Source: Rhizobium sp. Q54
GTDB taxonomy: Bacteria > Pseudomonadota > Alphaproteobacteria > SMXS01
NCBI GenBank assembly: GCA_945872035.1
Contig: CAMBYA010000045.1
Span: forward strand, 1-11,272
Reading direction: 5' to 3'
DNA length: 11,272 bases
Shown piece by piece: positions 1-6,772 of this stretch (positions are counted from its first letter, which is position 1; every line of letters begins with the position of its first letter). Position numbers and translations under genes: made by a program. The notes under the pieces are model-generated. The model had not been told where the DNA came from. It searched no databases and worked only from the letters and a program-made list of their open reading frames with translations.

Positions 1-1
1 C

Positions 2-346
2 CTGGAGGCGACGGACGCCGTCGTCGAGGCCTGGACCACGGCGCGGACCCGGGCGGAGATCTTCGCCGCCATCAAGCAGTTCCGCATCCCCTGCGCGCCG
101 GTCCGCGACCTGGAGGAGGTGATGAACGACCCGCACATGCACGAACGCGGCATGCTGGAATGGGTCGACCATCCGGAACTGGGCAGGGTGGTGCTGCCCA
201 ACAGCCCGCTGCGCATTCACGGCGCGGAACGGCCGGCGACGGTACCGAGCCCGATGTTGGGCCAGCACAATGACGAGATTTTCGGCGGGCTGCTGGGGCT
301 GTCGAGCGACGAAATCGCGGATCTGCGCGCCAAGGGGGCGATCTAG
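2..346 (+). CDS. CaiB/BaiF-type (family III) CoA-transferase, C-terminal part
   Basis: The reading frame is open from the first complete codon of the window, so the gene starts upstream and only its last 114 residues are present. Family III CoA-transferases move CoA between a donor CoA-thioester and a carboxylic acid in the cytoplasm. The visible part matches the family's C-terminal end: a segment beginning PCAPVRDLEEVMNDPHM, then RGML, then the terminal LGQHNDEIF and LLGLSSDEIADL region ending in KGAI. The catalytic Asp and the CoA-binding N-terminal half lie outside the window, so the substrate cannot be inferred. The stop overlaps by 4 bp the stop of the convergent dienelactone hydrolase gene, and no terminator fits between them. 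The internal GTG/ATG codons near 119 are not starts, because the family sequence continues upstream without a break. Confidence 0.9.
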   Translation: MEATDAVVEAWTTARTRAEIFAAIKQFRIPCAPVRDLEEVMNDPHMHERGMLEWVDHPELGRVVLPNSPLRIHGAERPATVPSPMLGQHNDEIFGGLLGLSSDEIADLRAKGAI

Positions 347-1056
347 GCGATCACTTCCTCCACGAAGTTGATCATCGCCTGCCACGACCGCTTGTCGGCC
401 TTAGCGTCGTGCTTCACCCCGCGTTCGGGCATGTTGAGGCCCGGATGCGTAAAGGCATGCATCGCGTGGCCATAGGCGTGCAGCGACCAGTCGGCGCCCG
501 CGCCGGTCAGCTCCTTCGCCAGCGTCAGCACGTCGGCCGGCGGCGTCATCGGGTCTTCCCAGCCGTGCAGCACCAGCACGCTGGTCTTGATGCTGCCCTG
601 CGGCCCCAGGTTCGGCGGCGTATAGACGCCGTGCAGGCTGACCACGCCCTTCACACTGTCGGTGCCGCTGCGCGCCAGGTCGAGCGCGCACAGGCCGCCG
701 AAGCAGTAGCCGGCGAAGACGATGCGCCTCGGGTCCACTTCCGGCAGCGCGGCGGCGGCGTCCACGATGGCCAGCAGACGGTCGCGCAGCAGCGCGCGGT
801 CGGCCATGTAGGGCGCCATCAGCGCGCTGTTGTCCTCGCCCGGACTGCCGCGCTTGCCCTTGCCGTAGACGTCGACGGCGATGCCGACATATCCCAGCGC
901 CGCCAGCCGGTCGGCCACGCCGCGTTCTGGGTCGCCCTGGCCGGCCCAGTTGTGCGCGACCAGCACGGCGGGCCGCTTGCCGGCGCCTTCGGGGACGGCG
1001 ACGTAGAATTCGCAGGTCACGTCGCCATGGACGTGCTCGTGGTAATGGCCCGGCAT
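343..1056 (-). CDS. Dienelactone hydrolase family protein
   Basis: A single-domain alpha/beta hydrolase of 237 residues, the usual length for the dienelactone hydrolase (DLH) family, with no signal peptide and so probably cytoplasmic. Counted from the chosen start, the nucleophile is Cys118 in the elbow GYCFGG, the acid is Asp168 in HGWEDPM, and the base is His200 in MHAFTHP. A Cys nucleophile is typical of DLH enzymes, which open lactone or ester bonds; the true substrate is unknown. An ATG at 1062 is also in frame, but the perfect GGGGAGG Shine-Dalgarno touches it directly and is 6 nt from the ATG at 1056, so I prefer 1056. It follows the DUF3297 gene by about 20 nt on the same strand and is probably co-transcribed with it. 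Confidence 0.9.
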   Translation of the reverse strand: MPGHYHEHVHGDVTCEFYVAVPEGAGKRPAVLVAHNWAGQGDPERGVADRLAALGYVGIAVDVYGKGKRGSPGEDNSALMAPYMADRALLRDRLLAIVDAAAALPEVDPRRIVFAGYCFGGLCALDLARSGTDSVKGVVSLHGVYTPPNLGPQGSIKTSVLVLHGWEDPMTPPADVLTLAKELTGAGADWSLHAYGHAMHAFTHPGLNMPERGVKHDAKADKRSWQAMINFVEEVIA

Positions 1057-1078
1057 CGTCATCCTCCCCAGGTTCGGT

Positions 1079-1345
1079 CTATTCGGGCGCGGTTTCCGCG
1101 TCCGGCTCCGGGTCGCGGAAATACGCTTCCACGGCGCCCTTCAGCTTGATAGTCATCGGATTGCCGTGGCGGTCCAGCGAGTTGGCGACGCTGACCTTGA
1201 TCCAGCCTTCGCTGACGCAGTACTCGTCCACGTTGTTCTTCTCGACGCCCTTGAAGCGGATGCCGACGCCGCGCCGCAGCAGCTCCTCGTCATAGTGAGG
1301 GCTTTTCGGGTTGGTGGAGAGGCGGTCGGGCAGGGTGTCGGTCAT
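1079..1345 (-). CDS. DUF3297 family small protein
   Basis: An 88-residue soluble protein that I recognise as DUF3297 from its conserved N-terminus (TLPDRLSTNPKSPHY), the block RGVGIRFKGVEKNNVDEYC, then EGWIKV and the end of the domain DRHGNPMTIKLKG. The family is common in proteobacteria and has no established function. The protein has no membrane segment or signal peptide, and its last dozen residues are acidic and poorly conserved. The ATG at 1345 fits the usual family start, although the Shine-Dalgarno before it is weak. It lies between the TPR gene (66 nt upstream) and the dienelactone hydrolase gene (downstream), all leftward, so one transcript is likely. Confidence 0.88.
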   Translation of the reverse strand: MTDTLPDRLSTNPKSPHYDEELLRRGVGIRFKGVEKNNVDEYCVSEGWIKVSVANSLDRHGNPMTIKLKGAVEAYFRDPEPDAETAPE

Positions 1346-1411
1346 GGATCGGCTTTCGGCTGGTGTTCAGGCGCGCAGAGTGCCCATCACGTCGCCGGAT
1401 TCCAAGCCGAT

Positions 1412-1975
1412 TCAGCGGGTCTCGCGCTGGGTGACCGTGAACCGCGTCAACTCCTTCTTCGGCATGTCCCATTCCGGGCTGAGCGCCAGCGCCTGGCTGT
1501 AGTCATAATAGGCCGCCGTGGTGTCCCCCAGCCCTTCATAGGCGATCGCCCTGTTGAAATAGGCCTTCTCGGGCTCCTCGATGCCCAGCTCGAGGCCCTT
1601 GTTGGTGTCAGCGAGCCCTTCGGCGAAGCGCTTGGTGCCGATCATCAGCGCGCCGCGGTTGACCCAGCCTTCGCCCAGCTCTGGCTTGCGCCTGAGCGCG
1701 TCGTCGAAGTCGCTCTGGGCCAGGTCCCAGGCCTTGCGACGCATGTGGATGATGCCGCGGTTGACGAAGGTGGCGGCGCGGCGGAGCTGGTCCATCGGTT
1801 CCTGCTGCAGCGCGAGGTCGCAGGTCGCCAGCGATTTTTCGTCGGCCCTGCCCCATAGCGCCGCCCGCGAGCATTCCGCCGCCTTCGAGTCACCCATGAT
1901 GGTGACGGCGCTCCAGGCCGGCGCCCCGGCGAGGGACAAAAGGGAGGTCATGGCCACCAATAGTCTGACGTTCAT
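1412..1975 (-). CDS. Exported TPR-repeat protein
   Basis: A 187-residue protein with a signal peptide (hydrophobic residues 4-20, likely cleavage after WSA at 21-23) and about three tetratricopeptide repeats at roughly 67-100, 101-134 and 136-169, with typical helix signatures such as NRGIIHMRRKAWDLAQSDFD and FNRAIAYEGLGD. TPR arrays are protein-binding scaffolds. With the signal peptide, this one probably works in the periplasm, where Cys35 and Cys52 could form a disulfide. The frame extends 5 codons further to a TTG, but the ATG at 1975 has GGGGAG at a good distance and gives the canonical signal peptide start. A promoter lies at 2112-2140, leaving a leader of about 130 nt. The partner and role are unknown. 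Confidence 0.85.
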   Translation of the reverse strand: MNVRLLVAMTSLLSLAGAPAWSAVTIMGDSKAAECSRAALWGRADEKSLATCDLALQQEPMDQLRRAATFVNRGIIHMRRKAWDLAQSDFDDALRRKPELGEGWVNRGALMIGTKRFAEGLADTNKGLELGIEEPEKAYFNRAIAYEGLGDTTAAYYDYSQALALSPEWDMPKKELTRFTVTQRETR

Positions 1976-2111
1976 TTCCGGTCTCCCCAACCTGCAAGAG
2001 TAACGGTCTGTTATTCCCCAGTATTCGGTTGCTGCTCATCAGAAGGAGGCGGCCTCGAATAGCTGTCATGGAACAACGGTTGTTTTAAATCGGACTCGGC
2101 AAGACAGGGGG

Positions 2112-2140
2112 ATTATACGCCCGCGGCGTGCGTTGGCCAA
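2112..2140 (-). promoter_or_regulatory. Sigma-70-type promoter for the TPR/DUF3297/DLH group
   Basis: Read on the minus strand there is a TTGGCC -35 box (2135-2140), a 17-bp spacer and a perfect TATAAT -10 box (2112-2117). Transcription would start near 2105 and run into the TPR gene, whose ATG is at 1975. The leader contains the short palindrome AACAACCGTTGTT near 2071-2083. The -35 box matches 4 of 6 consensus bases. Confidence 0.5.
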
Positions 2141-2157
2141 ATCGCGATACGCCGGAC

Positions 2158-2985
2158 TCAGGCAGCCGGGCGCTCGCCGATCGTCACCGGCGAGCCGGCG
2201 TAGCGGGCCAGAAACGGCAGGTCCCGGCACATGGCCTCGACCCGGTCGACGTCCTTTCTGGTCCAGGAGACGCCGTACCGCGACAGGTTGGGGGATTCGA
2301 CGACTACGGCGCGGCAGGCGGCCAGATAGGCCGGGTCTGCTTCAAGCCCGACGAAGGCGCATAGCTGTTCCAGATGGCCTTCCACGTCGGCGACGAAATC
2401 CTCATGCCATTGGGTCAGGGTTTCCTCGGGCGCCAGCCGGTCGATCACCGCCTGGCAGCACGTCGCCAGGGCGTGGTAGCGGTCGATGGTGGCGGACATG
2501 GGCCGCGTCTCGCGCCGCGATATGGTGGCCAGGTTGTCGTAGGGATTGCGGACGTTGTGGATGAAGCGCAGCGGCATATCCATCCGCCGCCTGATGGTAT
2601 CGAGCAGCGACGGGTCTCGCAGCAGGTGCCAGCTGGTCCCGCCGCCCTTCTTGTCGCCGATCACGCGGATGTCGTCGTGCCTGCCCAGGAAGCCGCCGGG
2701 CACGTCGTAGGCGTAGCCCTCGTTGATCCAGCCCCGCTCGGCGAAATCCTGGTCCCGGCGCCGCAGCAGCGCCAGGATCTGCTGTCGCCGGAAGCCCAGC
2801 TGGAAATAGCGGGTGGCGAACAGTTCATGGGCGATCAGCGCCTGTGGATGCGCGTTGAGCAGCGCGCCGACCAGCGAATGGCCGCTGCGCGGATAGCCGA
2901 TGAAGGTGACATAGGCCTGCACATTGTTGAACAGCCGGCGATGCGCCGCGTAGTCGACCCACGAGGCGGGATACAGCACCGCCAT
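2158..2985 (-). CDS. PAPS-dependent sulfotransferase family protein
   Basis: A sulfotransferase-fold protein that would transfer sulfate from PAPS to an acceptor. The 5'-phosphosulfate loop is YPRSGHSLV, about 30 residues from the start, and the 3'-phosphate-binding segment is FIHNVRNPYDNLATIS in the middle. The C-terminal half (HEDFVADVEGHLEQLCAFVGLE and the YGVSWTRKDVD region) is typical of bacterial sulfotransferases with a carbohydrate or unknown acceptor. The start is uncertain: the frame is open up to a TTG at 3048 with no Shine-Dalgarno, while the ATG at 2985 has GGAG 10 nt upstream, so I chose the latter (275 residues). It sits alone between the tRNA-Gly and a divergent promoter region. 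No carbohydrate cluster is visible, so the acceptor cannot be named. Confidence 0.82.
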   Translation of the reverse strand: MAVLYPASWVDYAAHRRLFNNVQAYVTFIGYPRSGHSLVGALLNAHPQALIAHELFATRYFQLGFRRQQILALLRRRDQDFAERGWINEGYAYDVPGGFLGRHDDIRVIGDKKGGGTSWHLLRDPSLLDTIRRRMDMPLRFIHNVRNPYDNLATISRRETRPMSATIDRYHALATCCQAVIDRLAPEETLTQWHEDFVADVEGHLEQLCAFVGLEADPAYLAACRAVVVESPNLSRYGVSWTRKDVDRVEAMCRDLPFLARYAGSPVTIGERPAA

Positions 2986-3187
2986 GGCAAAGGCACTCCG
3001 GAGCCATTCGGACTTGCTCAGGTGTGCCAGCCGCCTCTGAAACAGCAATGATGCGGCAGTCAGGTGCCCAACCCCCAGCCAGATGCGCCCGCGCCAGCAT
3101 CATACGACTGGACGCCGGTGTGAAACGAATTTTGACGCTGCCGGAACCTGTTCCGGGCGCGGCGACGGTGTCGGTCTGCGAGAAATT

Positions 3188-3262
3188 TGGAGCGGGCGAT
3201 GAGATTCGAACTCACGACCCTAACCTTGGCAAGGTTATGCTCTACCCCTGAGCTACGCCCGC
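3188..3262 (-). tRNA. tRNA-Gly (anticodon GCC)
   Basis: Read on the minus strand this 75-nt sequence folds as a complete cloverleaf: a 7-bp acceptor stem GCGGGCG/CGCCCGC, D arm with GCTC/GAGC, anticodon stem TAACC/GGTTA with loop TTGCCAA (anticodon GCC, plus-strand positions 3228-3230), a 5-nt variable loop, and T arm GTGAG-TTCGAAT-CTCAT with one G-T pair. The discriminator is T and the 3' CCA is encoded (3188-3190). I see no other tRNA next to it. Confidence 0.97.
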
Positions 3263-3305
3263 GCTCCGTTCGCACCAAAGGGCATCGCCCCGGTGCAGGC
3301 GGCGG

Positions 3306-3333
3306 ATATTACGCATTGGTTTTGGGTTTGCAA
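3306..3333 (-). promoter_or_regulatory. Promoter of the tRNA-Gly gene
   Basis: On the minus strand there is a TTGCAA -35 box (3328-3333), a 16-bp spacer and a TAATAT -10 box (3306-3311). The predicted start near 3299 leaves about 37 nt of 5' leader before the mature tRNA end at 3262, a normal length for RNase P processing. No other gene lies upstream on this strand, so the tRNA needs its own promoter. Confidence 0.5.
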
Positions 3334-3390
3334 CCCCAATCTTGAGGGAAAAATCGACGCATCGTTTGGCTCTTCCGCAGGCGGCGAGCC

Positions 3391-3430
3391 TTGACGGAAC
3401 GCTTAATTTCACCACCTGATTGTGCTAGGT
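3391..3430 (+). promoter_or_regulatory. Possible promoter of the cnoX operon
   Basis: A TTGACG hexamer at 3391-3396 is a good -35 box. Downstream there is no clear -10 box at 17 bp; the nearest candidates (around 3414-3430, including TGTGCTAG) match poorly. The operon at 3512 must have a promoter between the tRNA and this point, but only the -35 part is convincing. Confidence 0.25.
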
Positions 3431-3473
3431 CACCGCCAGCGGGATCAGCCGGCCGGCGGCGCGATAACCCGGA

Positions 3474-3502
3474 CCATAACGAACCGGCCCATAACGAACC
3501 GG
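3474..3502 (+). repeat. Tandem 14-bp direct repeats in the cnoX leader
   Basis: CCATAACGAACCGG occurs perfectly at 3474-3487 and again at 3489-3502, a period of 15 bp, with a degenerate third copy (CGATAACCCGG) just upstream at 3462-3472. The last bases of the second copy run into the GGAAGG Shine-Dalgarno of cnoX. The repeats could be a protein-binding site or simple slippage; nothing decides between these. Confidence 0.6.
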
Positions 3503-3511
3503 AAGGCAAGC

Positions 3512-4405
3512 ATGAGCACGTTGCAGGCGCCGCAAGGCGAACTGATCAAGGATTCGGACACCGCCCATTTCATGGCCGACGTCATCGAGACGTCGCGCAC
3601 CGTGCCGGTGATCGTCGACTTCTGGGCGCCGTGGTGCGGGCCGTGCAAGCAGCTCACCCCGATCATCGAGAAGGTGGTCAACGCCGCCAACGGCCGGGTC
3701 CGGCTGGTGAAGGTCAATGTGGACGAGAACCAGCAGCTCGCCGCCCAGCTCCGCGTCCAGTCGATCCCGGCGGTGTTCGCGTTCTTCAACGGCCAGCCAG
3801 TCGACGGTTTCATGGGCGCGGTGCCGGAAAGCCAAGTGAAGCAGTTCGTCGACCGCCTGTCCGGCCTGGGCGGCCCGGGCCCCATCGAGGAGATGCTGGC
3901 GGCAGGCGCCGAGGCGCTCGAGGCTGGCGATTTCCAGGGCGCCGAGGCCATTTTTACCGAGGTGCTGGCGGCCGAGCCCGACAACCTTACCGGCTATGCC
4001 GGCATCATGCAGGCCCGGCTGAAGTCCGGCGACCTGGACGCGGCGAAGCAGATGTTCGCCTCGCTCGATGCCGATACCCAGGGCCAGAAGGAGTTCGCCG
4101 GCGTGCGCGCCGCGCTCCAGCTCGCCGAGCAGGCGGGCGACGCGGGCGACGTGGCCGATCTGAGGGCGAAGGTCGAGGGCGACCCGGCCGACAGCCAGGC
4201 CCGCTTCGACCTGGCGCTGGCGCTGGCTGGCGCCGGCCGGAATGAGGACGCGGCCAGGGAACTGCTGCACATCGTCCGCCACGACCGGGCCTGGAACGAC
4301 GACGGCGCGCGCAAGCAGCTCGTCACCCTGTTCGACGCCTGGGGGCCGACCCACCCGCTGACGGTGCAGACCCGCAAATCGCTGTCGTCGCTGCTGTTTT
4401 CATGA
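3512..4405 (+). CDS. cnoX: CnoX/YbbN-type thioredoxin-TPR co-chaperone
   Basis: A 297-residue cytoplasmic protein with an N-terminal thioredoxin domain (about 1-118) and a C-terminal TPR-like helical domain (about 128-297), the CnoX (YbbN) architecture. The redox motif WCGPC is intact (Cys42, Cys45), and the cis-Pro loop is at SIPAVF (Pro86). Known CnoX proteins hold oxidatively damaged clients and pass them to GroEL or DnaK; forms with an intact CxxC, as in Caulobacter, also reduce mixed disulfides. The start is the ATG at 3512, with GGAAGG 5 nt before it; the upstream in-frame extension is repeat sequence without family resemblance. Its TGA overlaps the next ATG (ATGA), so translation of the LonN-domain gene is probably coupled. 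Confidence 0.93.
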   Translation: MSTLQAPQGELIKDSDTAHFMADVIETSRTVPVIVDFWAPWCGPCKQLTPIIEKVVNAANGRVRLVKVNVDENQQLAAQLRVQSIPAVFAFFNGQPVDGFMGAVPESQVKQFVDRLSGLGGPGPIEEMLAAGAEALEAGDFQGAEAIFTEVLAAEPDNLTGYAGIMQARLKSGDLDAAKQMFASLDADTQGQKEFAGVRAALQLAEQAGDAGDVADLRAKVEGDPADSQARFDLALALAGAGRNEDAARELLHIVRHDRAWNDDGARKQLVTLFDAWGPTHPLTVQTRKSLSSLLFS

Positions 4406-5049
4406 TCCAGGACTGGACCAACCTGCCGGGCACAATGCCGGTCTTTCCGCTGACCGGCGCGTTGCTGCTGCCGCGGGGCGCGCTGCCGCTCAACATCTTC
4501 GAGGGGCGCTACCGGGCCATGGTCGAAGACGCGATCAAGGGCAAGCGGGTCATCGGCATGGTCCAGCCCAGGGCGCATGAGGGCGAGACGCAGGAGCCGC
4601 CGGTCTACGACATCGGCTGCGCCGGACGGCTGACCGCCTTCCAGGAACTGGAGGACGGCCGCTACATCATCACCCTGACCGGCATTCGCCGCTTCCGCAT
4701 CGTCGAGGAGATGGCGCGCACCACGCCGTACCGCATGTTCCGGGTCGACTATGCCGACTTCATGCAGGACTTCGAGCCGGAGACCGCGTCGAGCGCCGAC
4801 CGGGCGTATTTCCTGAGACTGATCCGGCAATATGTCGACATCCAGGGCTACAACGTCGACTGGGACGTGATCGAGAACACCGACACGGAAACCCTGATCC
4901 ACGCATCATCGACCCTGGCGCCCTGGGCGCCGAACGAGAAACAGGCGCTGCTCGAGGCGCCGGACATCGACCGCCGCTACGAGACGCTGATCGCGCTCTA
5001 CGAGATGGCCATCGCCCAGGCAGGCGGCGCCGGCGGCTCGCTGCAGTAG
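4402..5049 (+). CDS. LON N-terminal (substrate-binding) domain protein
   Basis: A 215-residue stand-alone LonN (PUA-like) domain without the AAA+ or protease parts of Lon, so it is not a protease. Family signatures are [30 protein letters not shown] near the N-terminus (residues about 12-41), the [29 protein letters not shown] block (about 73-101) and the helical C-terminal half with [17 protein letters not shown]. Such proteins accompany CnoX-type genes in alphaproteobacteria, and a role in protein quality control is plausible but unproven. The ATG overlaps the cnoX stop by 4 bp. A hairpin at 5055-5075 follows the stop. Confidence 0.9.
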   Translation: MIQDWTNLPGTMPVFPLTGALLLPRGALPLNIFEGRYRAMVEDAIKGKRVIGMVQPRAHEGETQEPPVYDIGCAGRLTAFQELEDGRYIITLTGIRRFRIVEEMARTTPYRMFRVDYADFMQDFEPETASSADRAYFLRLIRQYVDIQGYNVDWDVIENTDTETLIHASSTLAPWAPNEKQALLEAPDIDRRYETLIALYEMAIAQAGGAGGSLQ

Positions 5050-5054
5050 CAAAC

Positions 5055-5075
5055 CGGCCGCCTCGAAAGCGGCCG
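5055..5075 (+). other. Intercistronic GC-rich hairpin
   Basis: CGGCCGC and GCGGCCG form a perfect 7-bp stem around a 7-nt loop between the LonN-domain stop (5049) and the Trm112-like start (5096). Only TTCGT follows, not a T-run, so it is probably not an efficient terminator. It could partly reduce read-through or protect mRNA ends. Confidence 0.5.
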
Positions 5076-5095
5076 TTCGTAATAGGAAACTTGGC

Positions 5096-5284
5096 ATGCC
5101 GTCATCCAACGACATCGACCCCAAGCTGCTGGAGATCCTGGTCTGCCCGCTGACCAAGGGGCCGCTGGAGTACGACCGGCAGGCGCAGGAGCTGGTCAGC
5201 CGCAAGGCCGGGCTGGCGTTCCCGATCCGCGACGGCATCCCGATCATGCTGGTCGACGAGGCCCGCGGCCTCGACGGCCAATGA
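5096..5284 (+). CDS. Trm112-like small protein (UPF0434)
   Basis: A 62-residue protein of the Trm112/YcaR family: [17 protein letters not shown], then an [21 protein letters not shown] block. Eukaryotic and many bacterial members bind zinc with Cys pairs. Here the first motif is CPLT (only Cys17 remains, no second pair), so zinc binding in this form is unlikely. Eukaryotic Trm112 activates methyltransferases; the role of the bacterial short proteins is not settled. An AGGA Shine-Dalgarno lies 8 nt before the ATG. The stop overlaps the start of the DUF971 gene by 4 bp (ATGA). Confidence 0.88.
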   Translation: MPSSNDIDPKLLEILVCPLTKGPLEYDRQAQELVSRKAGLAFPIRDGIPIMLVDEARGLDGQ

Positions 5285-5640
5285 CCGCGAAGCCCTGGCC
5301 CGCCGACCTCCGCTTCAACCAGGCCGAGCGGCTGCTCGAGATCGACTTCGAGGACGGCAGCAAGTTCCGTCTACCCTATGAGCTGCTGCGGGTGGAAAGC
5401 CCGTCGGCCGAGGTGCAGGGGCATGGCGCCGGCCAGAAGACCATCGTGCCGGGGAAGCGGAACGTGTCAGTCGCGGGCGTGGTGCCGACAGGCAACTACG
5501 CCGTCCGCATCCAGTTCGACGACGGCCACGACACCGGCATTTACAGCTGGGACTACCTTTACGAGCTCGGGACGAAGCAGGACGAGCTGTGGACGACGTA
5601 TCTGCAGGCGCTCGACTGGAAGGGACTGAAGCGGGACTGA
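5281..5640 (+). CDS. DUF971 domain protein
   Basis: A 119-residue protein made of one DUF971 domain (also called gamma-butyrobetaine hydroxylase-like N-terminal domain): [44 protein letters not shown], then [31 protein letters not shown]. The family's function is unknown; it appears in iron-sulfur and scaffold contexts in some bacteria. There is no signal peptide. The ATG lies within the Trm112-like stop, and a 7-bp hairpin (CGAGGCC-CGC-GGCCTCG, 5257-5273) covers the place of its ribosome-binding site, so translation probably depends on ribosomes arriving from upstream. It ends 4 bp from the convergent asd stop, with no terminator between. Confidence 0.9.
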   Translation: MTAKPWPADLRFNQAERLLEIDFEDGSKFRLPYELLRVESPSAEVQGHGAGQKTIVPGKRNVSVAGVVPTGNYAVRIQFDDGHDTGIYSWDYLYELGTKQDELWTTYLQALDWKGLKRD

Positions 5641-5644
5641 GCGG

Positions 5645-6688
5645 CTACCGCTTCAGCAGCAGCTCGGCGATCTGCACCGCGTTGAGCGCCGCGCCCTTCA
5701 GCAGCTGGTCGCCGGCGGCGAACAGGGCGAGCGTCCGGCCCGACGGATCGGCGGTGTCGACGCGGACGCGGCCCACCAGCACGTCATCCTGCCCGGACGC
5801 CTCGGACGGCATGGGGAAGTGGTTGGCGGCGCGGTCGTCCACCAGCCGCAGGCCCTGGCCGCCCTGCAGCAGCGCGCGGGCTTCCTCCGGCGTCACCACC
5901 TCGTCGAACTCCACCGAGATCGACATGGCGTGGGCGCGCAGCACGGGCACGCGGATGCAGGTGATGCCGATCGGCAGGTCGTCCACGCCCAGGATGCGGC
6001 GGGTTTCGGCCACCACCTTCAGCTCCTCGCCGTTGTAGCCGCTGTCCACGTCCACATCGGCGTTGTGGCTGAACAGGTTGAAGGCGTAGGGGTGCGGCAG
6101 CACCTTCGGCGCATAGGACTCGCCGCGCAGCTGGGCGGCGGTCGATTCCCGCAGCTCCTCCATGGCGGCGGCGCCCGCGCCGGAAGCGGCCTGGTAGGTC
6201 ACCATGCTGAGGCGGCGGATCGGATGCGCCTTGTGCAGCGGCGCCAGCGCCACGGTGGCGATGGCGGCCACGCAATTCGGGTTGGCGATGATGCCGTTGT
6301 GGCGGGACAGCGCCTCGCCATTCACCTCGGGCACCACCAGCGGCACGTTCGGGTCCATGCGGAACGCCGACGAGTTGTCGACCATGATCGCGCCCGCACC
6401 CACGGCGTCCTGTGCGTGGCGGCGCGAGATGCTGGCGCCGGCCGAGAACAGCGCCACGTCGACGCCCTCGAAGCTCCTTGCGGTCAGCTCCTCGATGGCG
6501 ACGTCGTTGCCCTTGAACGGCAGCGTCTTGCCGGCCGAGCGGGCGGACGCCAGCAGCTTCAGGCCGCCGACCGGGAAGTTCCGGCTCTCGAGGCAATTGA
6601 TGAGCTCGACGCCGACGGCACCGGTCGCGCCGACGATGGCGACGACGGGAGCGCTGGAATTGATCTGGCGGGGTGAGGTGGTCTGCAT
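5645..6688 (-). CDS. asd: Aspartate-semialdehyde dehydrogenase
   Basis: A 347-residue enzyme, the family's normal length, which reduces L-aspartyl-4-phosphate with NADPH to aspartate semialdehyde, the branch point for lysine (and peptidoglycan diaminopimelate), threonine and methionine. The NADP loop is GATGAVG (20-26). The catalytic Cys139 lies in NPNCVAA, and the substrate-binding Arg245 and general base His252 lie in RVPVLRAHA, with the 7-residue Arg-His spacing known for this enzyme. The ATG at 6688 is preceded by GAGAG about 6 nt upstream, a sequence that can be sequestered in a hairpin. It is the only asd-like gene in the window. Its 5' region carries a Thr/Lys-rich leader reading frame and alternative RNA structures (separate entries), so attenuation by threonine and lysine supply is likely. 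It is transcribed toward the DUF971 gene. Confidence 0.95.
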   Translation of the reverse strand: MQTTSPRQINSSAPVVAIVGATGAVGVELINCLESRNFPVGGLKLLASARSAGKTLPFKGNDVAIEELTARSFEGVDVALFSAGASISRRHAQDAVGAGAIMVDNSSAFRMDPNVPLVVPEVNGEALSRHNGIIANPNCVAAIATVALAPLHKAHPIRRLSMVTYQAASGAGAAAMEELRESTAAQLRGESYAPKVLPHPYAFNLFSHNADVDVDSGYNGEELKVVAETRRILGVDDLPIGITCIRVPVLRAHAMSISVEFDEVVTPEEARALLQGGQGLRLVDDRAANHFPMPSEASGQDDVLVGRVRVDTADPSGRTLALFAAGDQLLKGAALNAVQIAELLLKR

Positions 6689-6692
6689 GATC

Positions 6693-6770
6693 GTCTCTCT
6701 ACCTTTGTTGTGGGAGAGACAGGGTCGGCATTCGCTCGGTCCCCGTCTCCGGGGCCTTCCGCTCTTGCCG
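6693..6770 (-). promoter_or_regulatory. Predicted asd leader attenuator structures
   Basis: Between the leader stop (6773) and the asd ATG the minus-strand RNA can form (a) a stem of CGGCA (6766-6770) with UGCCG (6726-6730) enclosing an inner hairpin GGCCCCG-GAGA-CGGGGACC (6738-6756, one bulged A), and (b) a hairpin of GUCUCUC (6714-6720) with GAGAGAC (6693-6699) that covers the asd Shine-Dalgarno. Two competing pairings exist: GGCGUUCGCU inside the leader frame (6789-6798) can pair over 10 bp, one of them G-U, with AGCGAAUGCC (6727-6736), excluding the outer stem; and the loop sequence GAGAC (6745-6749) can pair with GUCUC (6716-6720), excluding the SD hairpin. No T-run follows any hairpin, which points to translational or Rho-linked control. 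Folded by hand only. Confidence 0.5.
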
Positions 6771-6772
6771 CT

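Noticed and set aside
3141..3156. CCGGAA-CCTG-TTCCGG palindrome downstream of the tRNA as a terminator
   Set aside because: A 6-bp stem without a T-run on either strand; too weak to call.
3024..3251. Plus-strand reading frame ending in GAGDEIRTHDPNLGKV
   Set aside because: It is the antisense translation of the tRNA-Gly, a well-known annotation artefact.
3188..3262. tRNA-Gly as an integration site for a mobile element
   Set aside because: No integrase, and no repeat of the tRNA 3' end was seen in the window.
3425..4354. 309-codon minus-strand frame opposite cnoX
   Set aside because: High GC opens shadow frames; the plus strand encodes a complete recognised CnoX with a Shine-Dalgarno.
5819..6676. 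285-codon plus-strand frame opposite asd
   Set aside because: His/Val/Gly-rich shadow of a clear asd gene with all catalytic residues.
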